Of a stretch of DNA of 64,000 bases, positions 43,932 through 53,255 are shown piece after piece. The notes beneath the pieces were generated by a model. The model saw only the letters and a list, made by a program, of their open reading frames with translations. It ran no database searches and had not been told where the DNA came from. The number at the start of each line of letters is the position of its first letter. The stretch's first letter is position 1. The position numbers were made by a program, and so were the translations under genes. Source of the DNA: an uncultured Verrucomicrobiales bacterium (GTDB taxonomy: Bacteria > Verrucomicrobiota > Verrucomicrobiia > Verrucomicrobiales > Akkermansiaceae); the NCBI GenBank assembly GCA_949373085.1, contig CASICJ010000028.1, positions 1 through 64,000 on the forward strand, read 5' to 3'.

Positions 43932-46094
43932 CTAGAACCTCCACGTCCAACCCACTTTGGCTACCGCCTCTCTGCCCGAGCTTTCATAGCGCCTCTCCGG
44001 ACCCATTTTAGTCAGACTCTGATTCACCACAAAGAAAACATTGCTCCCCGGTTTCACCGTCCACCTCACGCGCCCATTGATTCCGACTTTCTCCGATAAA
44101 TTGTCATATTGCAAATCGGTTGTCAAAAGTAGTTCCGTTGTCGGTGTCCACTGTAGCGCACTATTCACCACGAAGGTTTCAAAGTCCCCTCCAGGCAGTT
44201 GATTCCAATCGTTATTCACCGAAACTCGCGTGGCCCATTGTGGGCTTGGTTTCCAAAACATCTCCAGATCAATTCCCTGCCTCTGCCCTCCCAGATATTC
44301 CCCTGCACTCAGTTTTAATCTGGAACCCCACCTCCAGGACGAAGGCGTGCTAAACCCACCAAATACTCGCGTGTGCCGATAATCACCCACGGGAATAATC
44401 ACACCATCTAAGATCTCAAAATCTTCCAAGAAGCGCTCGCGTTCGTGCTCGATGCCCAGATTATATTCTCCTCCTCCCTTCTTCTCAAAAGTCACATCAA
44501 ATTCAAAATCCTCCGATAAAACCTGTCCTTCCAAATCAGCATCAAAGCCCGCCGCAAAATCAAAATCAATCTCGTTCCAATTCCTTCCGCCCGCCTCGAA
44601 TGCATACGAGAAGAACGAAGCAAATTCGTAAATTCCTGGTCTCCTCACAAATCCCATCGCTGGATCCAAATCCTTACCCACTCGCTGTAATCCAACCCGC
44701 ATGTAGAGAGGATTATTCGGATAAATCGCCGTCAACCCCCACCCGTAATCATCCACGCCATCGCTATCGGTTTGCATCAACCACCCTATCAACTCCCCCG
44801 TTTTTTCCTCTCTCCCCAGATAGCTACTATCCTTCAGATAAAAATCTAAACCAAAAGTGCGGGCCGATCCATTGCTGCGAGGGTCACCATCCGTCACAAT
44901 CACTCCCACCTGGGACTCCTTGAACAAATCGTAGGTCACCCGGCCCGCAAATACGTCATCAGCTTCCAACACCCCCTTTCCTTCCAATCCCACTCCAAGC
45001 AAACCCAGATTCCAATTCCCCACTTTGCCTGTCAACTTCCCGCCCATCTCAATCGGCACACGCTCACCATTCCCCGACAAACCGATCGTCCGCGAATGAA
45101 AAGGAAGGGGGCTTCTTCTGATTCCACCAAAGCGAAAATAGCGCGCATCTTCCAAGAAAAAGGCCCGCTTTTCAGGAAAGAAAAGAGGAAATCTTGTGGT
45201 ATTCACCACCCGTTTATCGACCTCCGTGTCTGCAAAATCTGTCTGCCAACTTAGGGTCGTAGTCAATGATGGTGTAACTCGAAAAAAGGCATCGATCGAC
45301 GGCACGATTTCAAACGTATTCGAACCACCCATTTCCTCCCGCCAGCGCGATACCAGTGAAGGTCGCACATCCAGTCCCAGCCCAGTCTTCAGATCCCGCA
45401 TCCCAGTGATCCGCCCGGCACCCTCCATTGCGTAAAGCAATTTTTTCCGCGTAGGCGATGCCCACCGTAACTTTTCCTCCTTCCGCCTGATCACGCGCTC
45501 AATATTAAACCCCCAGCTCTCCTGATTTGGCTCGAAGGCAATACTGCGAAACGGAATCTCAATCTCCGCCACCCAGCCCTCGGCAGTTACACGCGTCCTG
45601 ACATCCCAAATACAATCCCACTCCATCTCCGGACGATTCCCCGCCCTTACGATCCCATCCGCGCTCGACCCCCCCGCTGCAATCCCAAAAAAATATCCCT
45701 CGGTTCCCCGCGCAAACGGATCAATCACGATTCTCAGTCGATCATCACCTGAACCCGTGGAGTCCCTCCTCCGGTCTCTTGCCAAAACCTCTGCTGGACT
45801 TCGATCAAAACACCTTACTCCCAGATATAAAGCTTCATTCGTGCGCATCAACAAAACTTCCGTCCGCTCCGATACCTCTTCCCCTTCGCGGGGCTCTACC
45901 TGCCCAAAATTCCTAATCTTCTTCGCGTGTATCCATTCCTCCTCATTCAAAACTCCATCAATCACCGGCTTGCCCTTAATCTGCTGAACCACCACCGAAG
46001 GTTGGACCTCTCCGGCATGAGCATTCCCCAAACAGCTCATCAGCACCCCAAAGACCACGACGAATCCACCTTTCACCCGCAGTCTTACGCACAT
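43932..46094 (-). CDS. DUF5916-like outer-membrane protein with CBM9-type N-terminal domain
   Basis: The start at ATG 46094 gives a signal (VKGGFVVVFGVLMSCLGNAHA) and about 720 residues. Residues about 35-210 match the CBM9-like carbohydrate-binding pattern (GKPVIDGVLNEEEW, LYLGVRCFD, GWVAEIEIPFRSI). The remainder is rich in alternating beta strands (YNLGIEHERERF, WATRVSVNNDWNQLPGG) and ends in WTWRF, an aromatic C-terminus typical of outer-membrane barrels. DUF5916 proteins have this order. The domain identity is from pattern and not a search. It is not in an obvious operon; the nearest upstream gene on the same strand is the DUF1080 protein. Confidence 0.75.
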   Translation of the reverse strand: MCVRLRVKGGFVVVFGVLMSCLGNAHAGEVQPSVVVQQIKGKPVIDGVLNEEEWIHAKKIRNFGQVEPREGEEVSERTEVLLMRTNEALYLGVRCFDRSPAEVLARDRRRDSTGSGDDRLRIVIDPFARGTEGYFFGIAAGGSSADGIVRAGNRPEMEWDCIWDVRTRVTAEGWVAEIEIPFRSIAFEPNQESWGFNIERVIRRKEEKLRWASPTRKKLLYAMEGAGRITGMRDLKTGLGLDVRPSLVSRWREEMGGSNTFEIVPSIDAFFRVTPSLTTTLSWQTDFADTEVDKRVVNTTRFPLFFPEKRAFFLEDARYFRFGGIRRSPLPFHSRTIGLSGNGERVPIEMGGKLTGKVGNWNLGLLGVGLEGKGVLEADDVFAGRVTYDLFKESQVGVIVTDGDPRSNGSARTFGLDFYLKDSSYLGREEKTGELIGWLMQTDSDGVDDYGWGLTAIYPNNPLYMRVGLQRVGKDLDPAMGFVRRPGIYEFASFFSYAFEAGGRNWNEIDFDFAAGFDADLEGQVLSEDFEFDVTFEKKGGGEYNLGIEHERERFLEDFEILDGVIIPVGDYRHTRVFGGFSTPSSWRWGSRLKLSAGEYLGGQRQGIDLEMFWKPSPQWATRVSVNNDWNQLPGGDFETFVVNSALQWTPTTELLLTTDLQYDNLSEKVGINGRVRWTVKPGSNVFFVVNQSLTKMGPERRYESSGREAVAKVGWTWRF

Positions 46095-46413
46095 ATTTTT
46101 CAATAGTATCAACCTATCACTCCCATCGATAAAGAACTCCAACACGATCAATCATTCTCAATTTTCCTTCTTCAGTGCGGAAACTTGATCAGCAAAATCC
46201 CAAATTGTTCGCACCGGCCGCAAAATCAAATACCCTAGCGTCCGATATCGCAATGCACTGAGTCCCTCGAACATTTCCGCCTAGAGATGCCCTCTACCCC
46301 ATTTTAAAATTACGCGATACTTCATCCATGCGCATATTTCTCTTGGTCTTCTTAGCAAAGACCTTCGGCACCAAAGAAAAACGATGCCCAAAAAATCACT
46401 CAATCGTGGGGTC
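46095..46413. other. Intergenic gap with a signal-peptide-like ORF remnant
   Basis: No clear gene is present in this 319-base stretch. On the plus strand an ATG at 46328 opens a 29-codon frame (MRIFLLVFLAKTFGTKEKRC) that begins like the export signals of neighbouring secreted proteins and then stops. It may be the 5' remnant of a lost gene or chance. No terminator with T-run was found. Confidence 0.3.
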
Positions 46414-47187
46414 TTAATTGCCGGAAGGCTTTATCCTCGGCACAACCAACTTTCGCGCCCAAATATTGCGAAATCGAACCGGATTACCATGATCCTGAAG
46501 TGAGAGTCCGCCTGACTTCGCCTTACCACCCTCTTGCACTGCGAACTGCGTCACGACACCATTGTGTAGCACAGTGATTGATCCCGGTTGGATCACTTTG
46601 CCGTCGGTGCCCTTCTTCTCCCGAATGCAAATAACATCATAAGTCTGCCACTTGCCCGGCCCACGACTCGCGTTCACCAAAGTCACACTCTTTTGATAAA
46701 GCGAGGAAGCTTGGCCATCGGGATAGGTATCATTTTTAAATGAATCAAGCACCTGTACTTCGGGATATCCTCCAATGAAGACGCCACTATTGCCGCGCCC
46801 CTGACTATTCCCCTTCACTTCGGCCGGCGTGCACCACTCAATATGCCACTGGCAATCTCCCTCGACCTGATTACGGGTTTGGATTGATCCAGTTCCTCGC
46901 ACCACCTCCATAAAACCATCCTTCACCTGCCAATTTGCACCATCATTTCCATCCTTTGCACGGCCCTTCCATTTCGAAAGGTCACGCCCATCGAAAAAGA
47001 CGATAGCATCGGATGGGACTGCGCCAGGTTTGGCATCGGTAGTATGACCTGGAGGTGTCACGACTGCCGGGCGTTCATTCTTGACCTGTTCCTTTCTCCA
47101 ACGCCCAGCGTCGGAAATAGAGACTTGGGCGTGGAGAGTGGACAAGTTAGCCAAAAAAGGAGTCAAAATCAGAAAATGATATTTCAT
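46414..47187 (-). CDS. Secreted DUF1080 protein, 3-keto-glycoside hydrolase candidate
   Basis: This is a 257-residue exported protein with signal MKYHFLILTPFLANLSTLHA. The DUF1080 (3-keto-disaccharide hydrolase) fold is marked by IVFFDGRDLSKWKGR, NSGVFIGGYPEVQVLDS, GKWQTYDVICIRE, ITVLHNGV and NPVRFRNIWAR. The family cleaves glycosides oxidised at C3, by hydrolysis or elimination. It stands divergent to the DUF1080-sulfatase fusion with 145 bases between starts, so one regulator could control both. No dehydrogenase of the Gfo/Idh type that makes 3-keto sugars is in the window. Confidence 0.88.
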   Translation of the reverse strand: MKYHFLILTPFLANLSTLHAQVSISDAGRWRKEQVKNERPAVVTPPGHTTDAKPGAVPSDAIVFFDGRDLSKWKGRAKDGNDGANWQVKDGFMEVVRGTGSIQTRNQVEGDCQWHIEWCTPAEVKGNSQGRGNSGVFIGGYPEVQVLDSFKNDTYPDGQASSLYQKSVTLVNASRGPGKWQTYDVICIREKKGTDGKVIQPGSITVLHNGVVTQFAVQEGGKAKSGGLSLQDHGNPVRFRNIWARKLVVPRIKPSGN

Positions 47188-47332
47188 AGAGAGCAGATTT
47201 AGTTACGAATGATCGAATTGATCGTCTATAACTACGCCCGATTTAGCGCCTGCTTTCAAGTCCACTCTTGGAATAAGCGAAAGTAGTTTTTTATCGATGG
47301 AACTCGCGGGCAAAATCAGGTGAGATCCCAAG

Positions 47333-49771
47333 ATGCGATTACTACTAGTCACTGCATTCGCCATTTTGCCACTCCATGCCAATTGGATTGAACTATTCGA
47401 CGGAAAATCGACTAACGATTGGACGCCGCGCGCAGAAGTCGAGCAATTTGAAGCCATTAATGGTGAACTTCATCTTCTCTCAAAGACTAATGTCTGGGTC
47501 ACCTCCAAGATTGAAATGGATGATTTCGAAGCTGAACTAGAGGTGTTCCTCCCTAGGGAGCCAGGGTTTAATTCCGGCCTCGCATTCCGCTGTTCGGGAG
47601 CGAAGGGAAAACCGAAGGGCTATCAAATCGAGATCGATCGAAAAGCTCCCGGCGGAGTTTACGGAATTGGGCTTGGTGGCTGGCTTACGAAGAAGAAAGG
47701 TAAGCTCAAAGAAGGCCAGTGGAATCATTTCCGCGTGATTGCTCAAGGCAATCGCATTGAGACCTTCGTTAATGGAAACCCCGTCGCGGACATTCGAGAG
47801 GAAAAACAACTCAAAGGCTACTTCGCAATCCAGCATCACGGCAAAGGGGGCGTTGTAAAATTTCGAAAAATCCGAGCACGCAAGCTCGAATCTAAGACGT
47901 CCACTCTTGAGCAACCCAACATCATCTGGATCGTCGCCGAAGATCTCAGCCCCGCTCTCGGCTGCTACGGCCACCCCGATGCTCTTACTCCAAATCTTAA
48001 TGCCTTCGCCAAAGAGAGTATTCTCTTTACCCATGCCTTTGCAGCTTACCCAGTCTGCTCTCCTTCGCGCTCCTGCCTCATCACCGGAATGTATCCTTCT
48101 ACGACTGGAACCGGACAAATGCGGTCTGCTTTCCCACTCCCCCAAGGAGTTACAGGTTTCCCGCAATACCTTCGCGAAGCTGGTTACCACACAACTAATA
48201 ATGTCAAAACTGACTATAATTTCGCAGATGCAGAGCGACTCACCAAAAATTCGTGGGTTGAATCAAGCTCGAAGGCTCACTGGCGGACTCGCAAAAAAGG
48301 CCAGCCTTTCTTTGCGATTTTCAACGATATGACCACCCACCAGTCGCGCACCATGGTCTGGCCTTACTTAATATTTAAAAAGGAAATCCAAGCGAAGCTT
48401 TCTCCCGACGAAATTCACAAACCGAACAAAGTTCGAGTTCCCTCTTACTATCCTAACACTTCGCTGATCCGACGAGAACTTGCCCGTTTCCACGACTGCG
48501 TCACCGTAATGGACCGGAATACCGGAAGTATTCTTGCTGAGCTGGAAAAGGACGGCCTTGCCGAAGACACAATCGTTTTCTTTTACTCCGACCACGGCTC
48601 AGGGATGCCACGTCACAAGCGACTTCTCACCGACTCAGGAATGCGGGTCCCCCTCATGGTTAGAGTGCCTAAAAAATGGCAACACCTTGTCCCCGGGTCC
48701 GAAAATCGTGGCAGCAAAAATAATAGATTAGTTTCTTTTGTCGACTTCGCGCCAACCGTCCTCGCGCTTTGCGGGATTGATGCGCCGGCTTACATGCAGG
48801 GGCACAACTTCCTCGATCAAAAAAACAACCGTGAGTGGGTTTATGGTGCACGTGACCGGGTCGACGAAGTCTTCGACTGCTCCCGTTCGGTTCGCAACGG
48901 CCGCTGGTTATACATTCGAAACTACCACCCATTTCTCGGCTGGAACCAACCTTCGGTTTTCTCAGATCTAGGTGAAATCCGGAATGAAATTACCAATTAT
49001 TCACTTAATACTGGGACGACCCTTTCAAACGAACAAAATCATTACACCTCACCACAGCGGGCTCCGGTTGAGTTTTATGATTGCATCGCCGATCCCGAGA
49101 ACACCCGCAATCTAGCTCTTGAAAAATTGAGTCCTACTCAGAAAGTCTCGCTCGAAAAAGCCCACCGAGCCCTAAAAAGAATTCGCAAGAGAACTCGAGA
49201 CGTAGGGTGCCTACCTGAAGGAGTCATGGCTGAGTTGGTTGAGAAAAATGGAGAATCCATTGCAGATCTTGCTCGGAATGGAAACCTCAAGCTTGATCAA
49301 ATCTGGAATATCGCTGATTCGGTTGGGAGAGACACCAAATCCGCCCTTAAATTTTTCAGGCCCAACGATCCCTCGATCAATTTTTGGGTTGTTAATGCCC
49401 TCAAAGGCTCTCGCCCTAATGATAAACATAAAGATGATGCCTTCCGCTACGTAGGGCAAACAGGTAGCGCTGAAGCGAGTATCGAAGCTGCCGCCTGGCT
49501 AGCCGCAGAAAGTCGCTACTCGGAAAAAGCCATGAAGGTTCTTATCGACGAACTAGAAAACTCAAGCTGGCCTGTCGCACTCCGTGCCTGCCGTGCGATC
49601 GAACTCCTTGGTTCACAGGCCAAGCAAGCTGTTCCCACAATGAAAAAACTTTACGCCCTGAACCGCCATAGGAAAGGCGACGCGGCACTCTTCCTTGCTT
49701 TTTCATCTGGCGCCTTTCTCGAAAAGCTCGGCGAGAAAACGGAACCCTGGGACTTTACTCCCAAACGCTGA
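47333..49771 (+). CDS. DUF1080-sulfatase fusion with helical-repeat C-terminus
   Basis: This is an 812-residue exported protein with signal MRLLLVTAFAILPLHA. Residues about 17-185 form a DUF1080 domain (WIELFDGKSTNDWTPR, NSGLAFRC, QWNHFRVIAQGNRIETFVNG, VVKFRKIRARKL). Residues about 194-560 are a sulfatase: metal site WIVAEDLSPALGCYGH, formylglycine cysteine Cys242 in CSPSRSCLITG, and FYSDHGSGMPRHK. It is closest in style to SGSH-like sulfatases, as at 17108. From about 640 a helical region resembling HEAT/ALK repeats follows (GSAEASIEAAAWLAAES, ALRACRAIELLGSQA). A single chain could cleave a glycoside and remove its sulfate. The fusion is continuous with no frame problem. Confidence 0.9.
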   Translation: MRLLLVTAFAILPLHANWIELFDGKSTNDWTPRAEVEQFEAINGELHLLSKTNVWVTSKIEMDDFEAELEVFLPREPGFNSGLAFRCSGAKGKPKGYQIEIDRKAPGGVYGIGLGGWLTKKKGKLKEGQWNHFRVIAQGNRIETFVNGNPVADIREEKQLKGYFAIQHHGKGGVVKFRKIRARKLESKTSTLEQPNIIWIVAEDLSPALGCYGHPDALTPNLNAFAKESILFTHAFAAYPVCSPSRSCLITGMYPSTTGTGQMRSAFPLPQGVTGFPQYLREAGYHTTNNVKTDYNFADAERLTKNSWVESSSKAHWRTRKKGQPFFAIFNDMTTHQSRTMVWPYLIFKKEIQAKLSPDEIHKPNKVRVPSYYPNTSLIRRELARFHDCVTVMDRNTGSILAELEKDGLAEDTIVFFYSDHGSGMPRHKRLLTDSGMRVPLMVRVPKKWQHLVPGSENRGSKNNRLVSFVDFAPTVLALCGIDAPAYMQGHNFLDQKNNREWVYGARDRVDEVFDCSRSVRNGRWLYIRNYHPFLGWNQPSVFSDLGEIRNEITNYSLNTGTTLSNEQNHYTSPQRAPVEFYDCIADPENTRNLALEKLSPTQKVSLEKAHRALKRIRKRTRDVGCLPEGVMAELVEKNGESIADLARNGNLKLDQIWNIADSVGRDTKSALKFFRPNDPSINFWVVNALKGSRPNDKHKDDAFRYVGQTGSAEASIEAAAWLAAESRYSEKAMKVLIDELENSSWPVALRACRAIELLGSQAKQAVPTMKKLYALNRHRKGDAALFLAFSSGAFLEKLGEKTEPWDFTPKR

Positions 49772-49933
49772 AAACCGTTGTTTCTTTAAGGCAGAAAGTT
49801 GCGGTGTATATTCACATATCCCAGCAAACGAAATGGCTTATCATTTCACCGGGACGAATCTTGGCCGCCACCAGAAAAATCGGCCTATCCTAAGCACGGA
49901 AATTTGACGCTGATTTCCACATCGCTTCTTCAA

Positions 49934-51238
49934 CTAATTCGACGAGACCATTGTGATTCTAAGCCGGTAGAAGAGGGGACCATTTTGCGCGGGTGTTCGA
50001 GTCAGAGAGCGAGTCTGCACTCCAGCTGGATTATCCCGAACACTTGAGATCTGCGTTAGATCGACAACCGGAGCCCAGTTGTCCAAGTCGATTGAGGACT
50101 CCAGCACCGTGCTAAGGTTTCGCCCTTCCAAATCCAACGACTCCACTAGGACGAAGGAGTGAGAACCGTCCGGAAGATAATCAATCGTCATTGGCCCTAT
50201 CCCTGTGCTCGCATCACTTGGGTCAGAACCTGCAAGATATTCCTCGAGATTGGAAAAACTATCATTATCCGGATCATCAGAAAATCCCGAGAGGGAGATC
50301 CCTGCACCCTCTAGCCAACTATCAAACTTTTCAGCCGGACTCAGATCTTTCCATTCAATGGCAGGGTCAATTAGGGCCTGAATTTCCTCGGCACGATCAC
50401 TGATTCGTGAGCCATAACCATTGGTCTGACGATAGAATCGGATATCAGATGAATTCTCAGATTCACCAAAAATCGGAATCAAGTCCCACTCAGAATCGTC
50501 GCTACCGATATACAGACCACCAGCATCATAGAATACTCCGTTAAAGCGATTTTGATTCGAAGGAATCGCGGAAGACGAATAAGAGGCATCCACCGAAGAG
50601 GTGACCGCAGCCAACTTCCAAATTGGGCCATCTTTAATAAACCAACCCCCTCCGGAATCGCGAGGGGAAACAATCGCCTCATCCTGGCCCAAGATATCTG
50701 AAAAATCAAAATGTAGAAGTTCATTACCTTCCACATCTACGGAACCGCCCACCTCATTACGACCCCATCGAGATTTTTGCGTCGCATAAGACCCCCACTT
50801 CCAGCCTCTCCCTAGGACTTCCTCGCCACGATCAATGCCCCGCCCGTGAACGACCATCTCTTTACCAACCTCATCAGACTTCGTGTAGAGCAAGGCATAG
50901 TCATCGAAAGTTTCCCAAATCTCAAAAACCCGCAGATCAGAATCCCCAATCGTCACCGGAGTTCCTTTTATCGCAAAAGTCTTGAGTTCAACCCCATTAA
51001 AAAAGGCCTGCTGCGTCACCTGCTCCTGACTAGCACCCAGATGGTGAGCGGTAATGAAATGCTTGGGCGAAATAATAGTGGCATGCGAAGTCAAATATCG
51101 CAGCTGATGCTGCCAACCACTTCCCGCATAATCACCAATGGGCGCGGTGCGCGTATTCGCGGCAGGGCTTAAACCATCTCGGAAAATCAACCCACTCGCC
51201 GGAAGTCCTACGACCGCCCATAACAACAATAGTTTCAC
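49934..51238 (-). CDS. Secreted trypsin-like serine protease with TSP3-type tail
   Basis: This is a 434-residue exported protein with signal MKLLLLWAVVGLPASG. A chymotrypsin-fold triad is visible: His66 in FITAHHLG, Asp113 in DDYALLY and Ser195 in SPRDSGGGWF. The calcium-type repeat DPDNDSFSNLEEYLAGSDPS follows near residue 330. The last 100 residues resemble the end module seen in the matrixin and TSP3 proteins (LESSIDLDNWAPV, FYRLRITM). The primary specificity pocket cannot be read. It has no operon partner; the next gene, rnhA, is 58 bases downstream on the plus-coordinate side and transcribed the same way. Confidence 0.78.
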   Translation of the reverse strand: MKLLLLWAVVGLPASGLIFRDGLSPAANTRTAPIGDYAGSGWQHQLRYLTSHATIISPKHFITAHHLGASQEQVTQQAFFNGVELKTFAIKGTPVTIGDSDLRVFEIWETFDDYALLYTKSDEVGKEMVVHGRGIDRGEEVLGRGWKWGSYATQKSRWGRNEVGGSVDVEGNELLHFDFSDILGQDEAIVSPRDSGGGWFIKDGPIWKLAAVTSSVDASYSSSAIPSNQNRFNGVFYDAGGLYIGSDDSEWDLIPIFGESENSSDIRFYRQTNGYGSRISDRAEEIQALIDPAIEWKDLSPAEKFDSWLEGAGISLSGFSDDPDNDSFSNLEEYLAGSDPSDASTGIGPMTIDYLPDGSHSFVLVESLDLEGRNLSTVLESSIDLDNWAPVVDLTQISSVRDNPAGVQTRSLTRTPAQNGPLFYRLRITMVSSN

Positions 51239-51296
51239 AGTAAATTACAATAGCCCTGATTCGCTTTATTGTCGCCCCAAATTTAAAGAATGCACC

Positions 51297-51791
51297 CTAG
51301 CCAAATAACTCCGGATCCTGAGTTTCTTGAGCAAGGTAGCCCGAGTCTTCGATAAATTTTCCAGCATCAATTGCCTCATTTACTAAGGAATCACAACGCT
51401 CATTGAATGTGTTGCCAGCGTGTCCCTTAACCCACTTCCAGGCGATAGTGTGCCCTCCAGCCTCTTGTTCAAGCTGCTCCCAAAGGTCACGATTCAATAC
51501 TGGTTTTTTATCCGATTTTAACCACCCACGCTTCTTCCAACCGACCAGCCACCCTTTAGTCATGGCGTCGACGAGATATTTAGAATCCGAATACAAAGTG
51601 ATCGCGCACGGCTCCTTAAGAATTCCTAGCGACGCAATCGCGGCCATAAGCTCCATGCGATTATTAGTGGTATGATCAAATGCCCCTTTCAGCTCTTTAC
51701 AATACTGTCCAAAAATGACGACTGCCCCAAATCCACCCGGCCCAGGATTTCCGCGCGCCCCCCCATCTGTATAAATCTCAACCCTTTTCAT
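51297..51791 (-). CDS. rnhA: Ribonuclease HI
   Basis: This 164-residue enzyme degrades the RNA strand of RNA-DNA hybrids in the cytoplasm. The four-carboxylate site is visible: Asp in IYTDGGARGNPGPGG, Glu in NNRMELMAA, Asp in LYSDSKYL and Asp in ERCDSLVN. The basic-protrusion WLVGWKKRGWLKSDKKPV of the E. coli type is present. Its ATG overlaps the stop of the YcxB-like gene by four bases (ATGA). Confidence 0.97.
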   Translation of the reverse strand: MKRVEIYTDGGARGNPGPGGFGAVVIFGQYCKELKGAFDHTTNNRMELMAAIASLGILKEPCAITLYSDSKYLVDAMTKGWLVGWKKRGWLKSDKKPVLNRDLWEQLEQEAGGHTIAWKWVKGHAGNTFNERCDSLVNEAIDAGKFIEDSGYLAQETQDPELFG

Positions 51792-52279
51792 AGTGCGGTA
51801 ATCTTAGTCTCACACATTTTGCTCACGGCCTCAAAGTCCTCCTCTGACGAAAAGGCCGACTTCGGTAAAATAAAATATTGATCCTTGTGGAGATAGAGCA
51901 GAATTCCCTTGGGAGACAAGTAGCGATCTTCAAATTCTTGCCATTTCAGGGTCTTCTCATGACCCTTTGATTCCTGATCGACCGTCTTATTGGAAAAGGT
52001 CCAAGTCAGCATCTGGCCCGCCTCAGGCGAAGACTTGGAGCTATGGATCAGGCGGTATTGCCAGAAGGTTTTCCGCATAAAAAGCAGAGGGCCAACGAGA
52101 ATGCAGAGAAAACCAAAGGTCCGCTCACCAAGAAAGAGAAGAAGCGCTCCGATCGGGACCAAAATAAGATAAAAATATCGAAAGATCAGGAAGATTGGAT
52201 GGCGGTTCCGCATATGCATCGCCGAACCCAACTTTAGGGTCTTGACGTCAAATCGACTCGTTGCTTGATAATGCTTCAT
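51788..52279 (-). CDS. YcxB-like membrane protein
   Basis: ATG 52279 gives a 163-residue protein; the longer ORF has no support. Two membrane helices near residues 30-70 (FRYFYLILVPIGALLLFLG, FGFLCILVGPLLF) are followed by a soluble domain containing ILLYLHKDQYFILPKSAF, which is typical of YcxB-like proteins. It is translationally coupled to rnhA downstream. Function of the family is unknown. Confidence 0.75.
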   Translation of the reverse strand: MKHYQATSRFDVKTLKLGSAMHMRNRHPIFLIFRYFYLILVPIGALLLFLGERTFGFLCILVGPLLFMRKTFWQYRLIHSSKSSPEAGQMLTWTFSNKTVDQESKGHEKTLKWQEFEDRYLSPKGILLYLHKDQYFILPKSAFSSEEDFEAVSKMCETKITAL

Positions 52280-52349
52280 CTGCTCCGAAAGCCATAGCGC
52301 CTTCCTTTGCACTGGACAAGACCGTGATCTCCATGACTTTGTAAAGGAA

Positions 52350-53219
52350 ATGAAGAGATTCCTTCCAAGATTATTATTATTGCTGATGACACTCGGCACC
52401 GCGCTTAACGCACAAGAGGCTTGGATCCTCGAAATGCCCAATAAATACAGTGACTACCTCATCAAGAAATCAGTCGCAGAAGAGCATGACACCGTTGCTG
52501 GAATCATCGAAAAGCTACCCAGTCTTGTCACAAAAAAACAAATCCGCGAAGTCGACTTGATCAAATGGAACGCCGAGGGAGGGAAAATTAATCAAAAGCG
52601 GGAAATTAACGATGGCGGACGCATCTTTAAAGGCGGCGCACGTTATTACTCAATCAGCGGCCGAAAACCGGATTTTCGGAAAATAAAAATTGCTGATATT
52701 CCAACCAATCCAAACCTCGAATTGAGTGCTTGCGGATTTCTCCCACGAGCGTGGACTCCTACCTTCGCCCACCGCAAAGGTAATCTCACCCTCCTTGTTT
52801 TAGAGCGTGATACCAATTCACCCACCGCGACCGTTTCCCTCAAGAACATGCGGCAGATCGAATTCGACGCTGGCGAGACGAAGGAAAGCGTCTCCTGGTA
52901 TTCGGCTGACCCGCTCGACACTAAAGAACTCTCATACTCATCCGCAATTGCTTTGGCAGCAAATCCCAAGGTTCAATTCATCACTAGAATTTTCTCGGAA
53001 GTGAAAAAAGGGGGTGATTCTCTCCTTCGGATTGAAGCCAGCAGCGGCAGTCCCACTGCCACCGAATCGATCACGCTTCACCACAACGAAGCAAAGTTTA
53101 AAGGACACAGCGAAACCACTGGCCCCCTCAAAAAGGAAACGATTAAAATTGCTGATAAATCCTACACCAAGGAAGGTGAAGCTGGCGCCTGGACGCTCAA
53201 TCTCGCGAGCGGCGAATAG
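52350..53219 (+). CDS. Secreted protein of unknown function
   Basis: I do not recognise this 289-residue protein. A signal peptide is clear (FLPRLLLLLMTLGTALNAQ). The body has low-complexity-free mixed strands, one cysteine in LSACGFLPRAW and a basic C-terminal half. It begins divergently from the YcxB/rnhA operon with 70 bases between starts and is convergent with citrate synthase. No motif suggests an enzyme. Confidence 0.7.
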   Translation: MKRFLPRLLLLLMTLGTALNAQEAWILEMPNKYSDYLIKKSVAEEHDTVAGIIEKLPSLVTKKQIREVDLIKWNAEGGKINQKREINDGGRIFKGGARYYSISGRKPDFRKIKIADIPTNPNLELSACGFLPRAWTPTFAHRKGNLTLLVLERDTNSPTATVSLKNMRQIEFDAGETKESVSWYSADPLDTKELSYSSAIALAANPKVQFITRIFSEVKKGGDSLLRIEASSGSPTATESITLHHNEAKFKGHSETTGPLKKETIKIADKSYTKEGEAGAWTLNLASGE

Positions 53220-53255
53220 GCTATTCACCAGCCACCCATGGATTAAAAATCGTTT

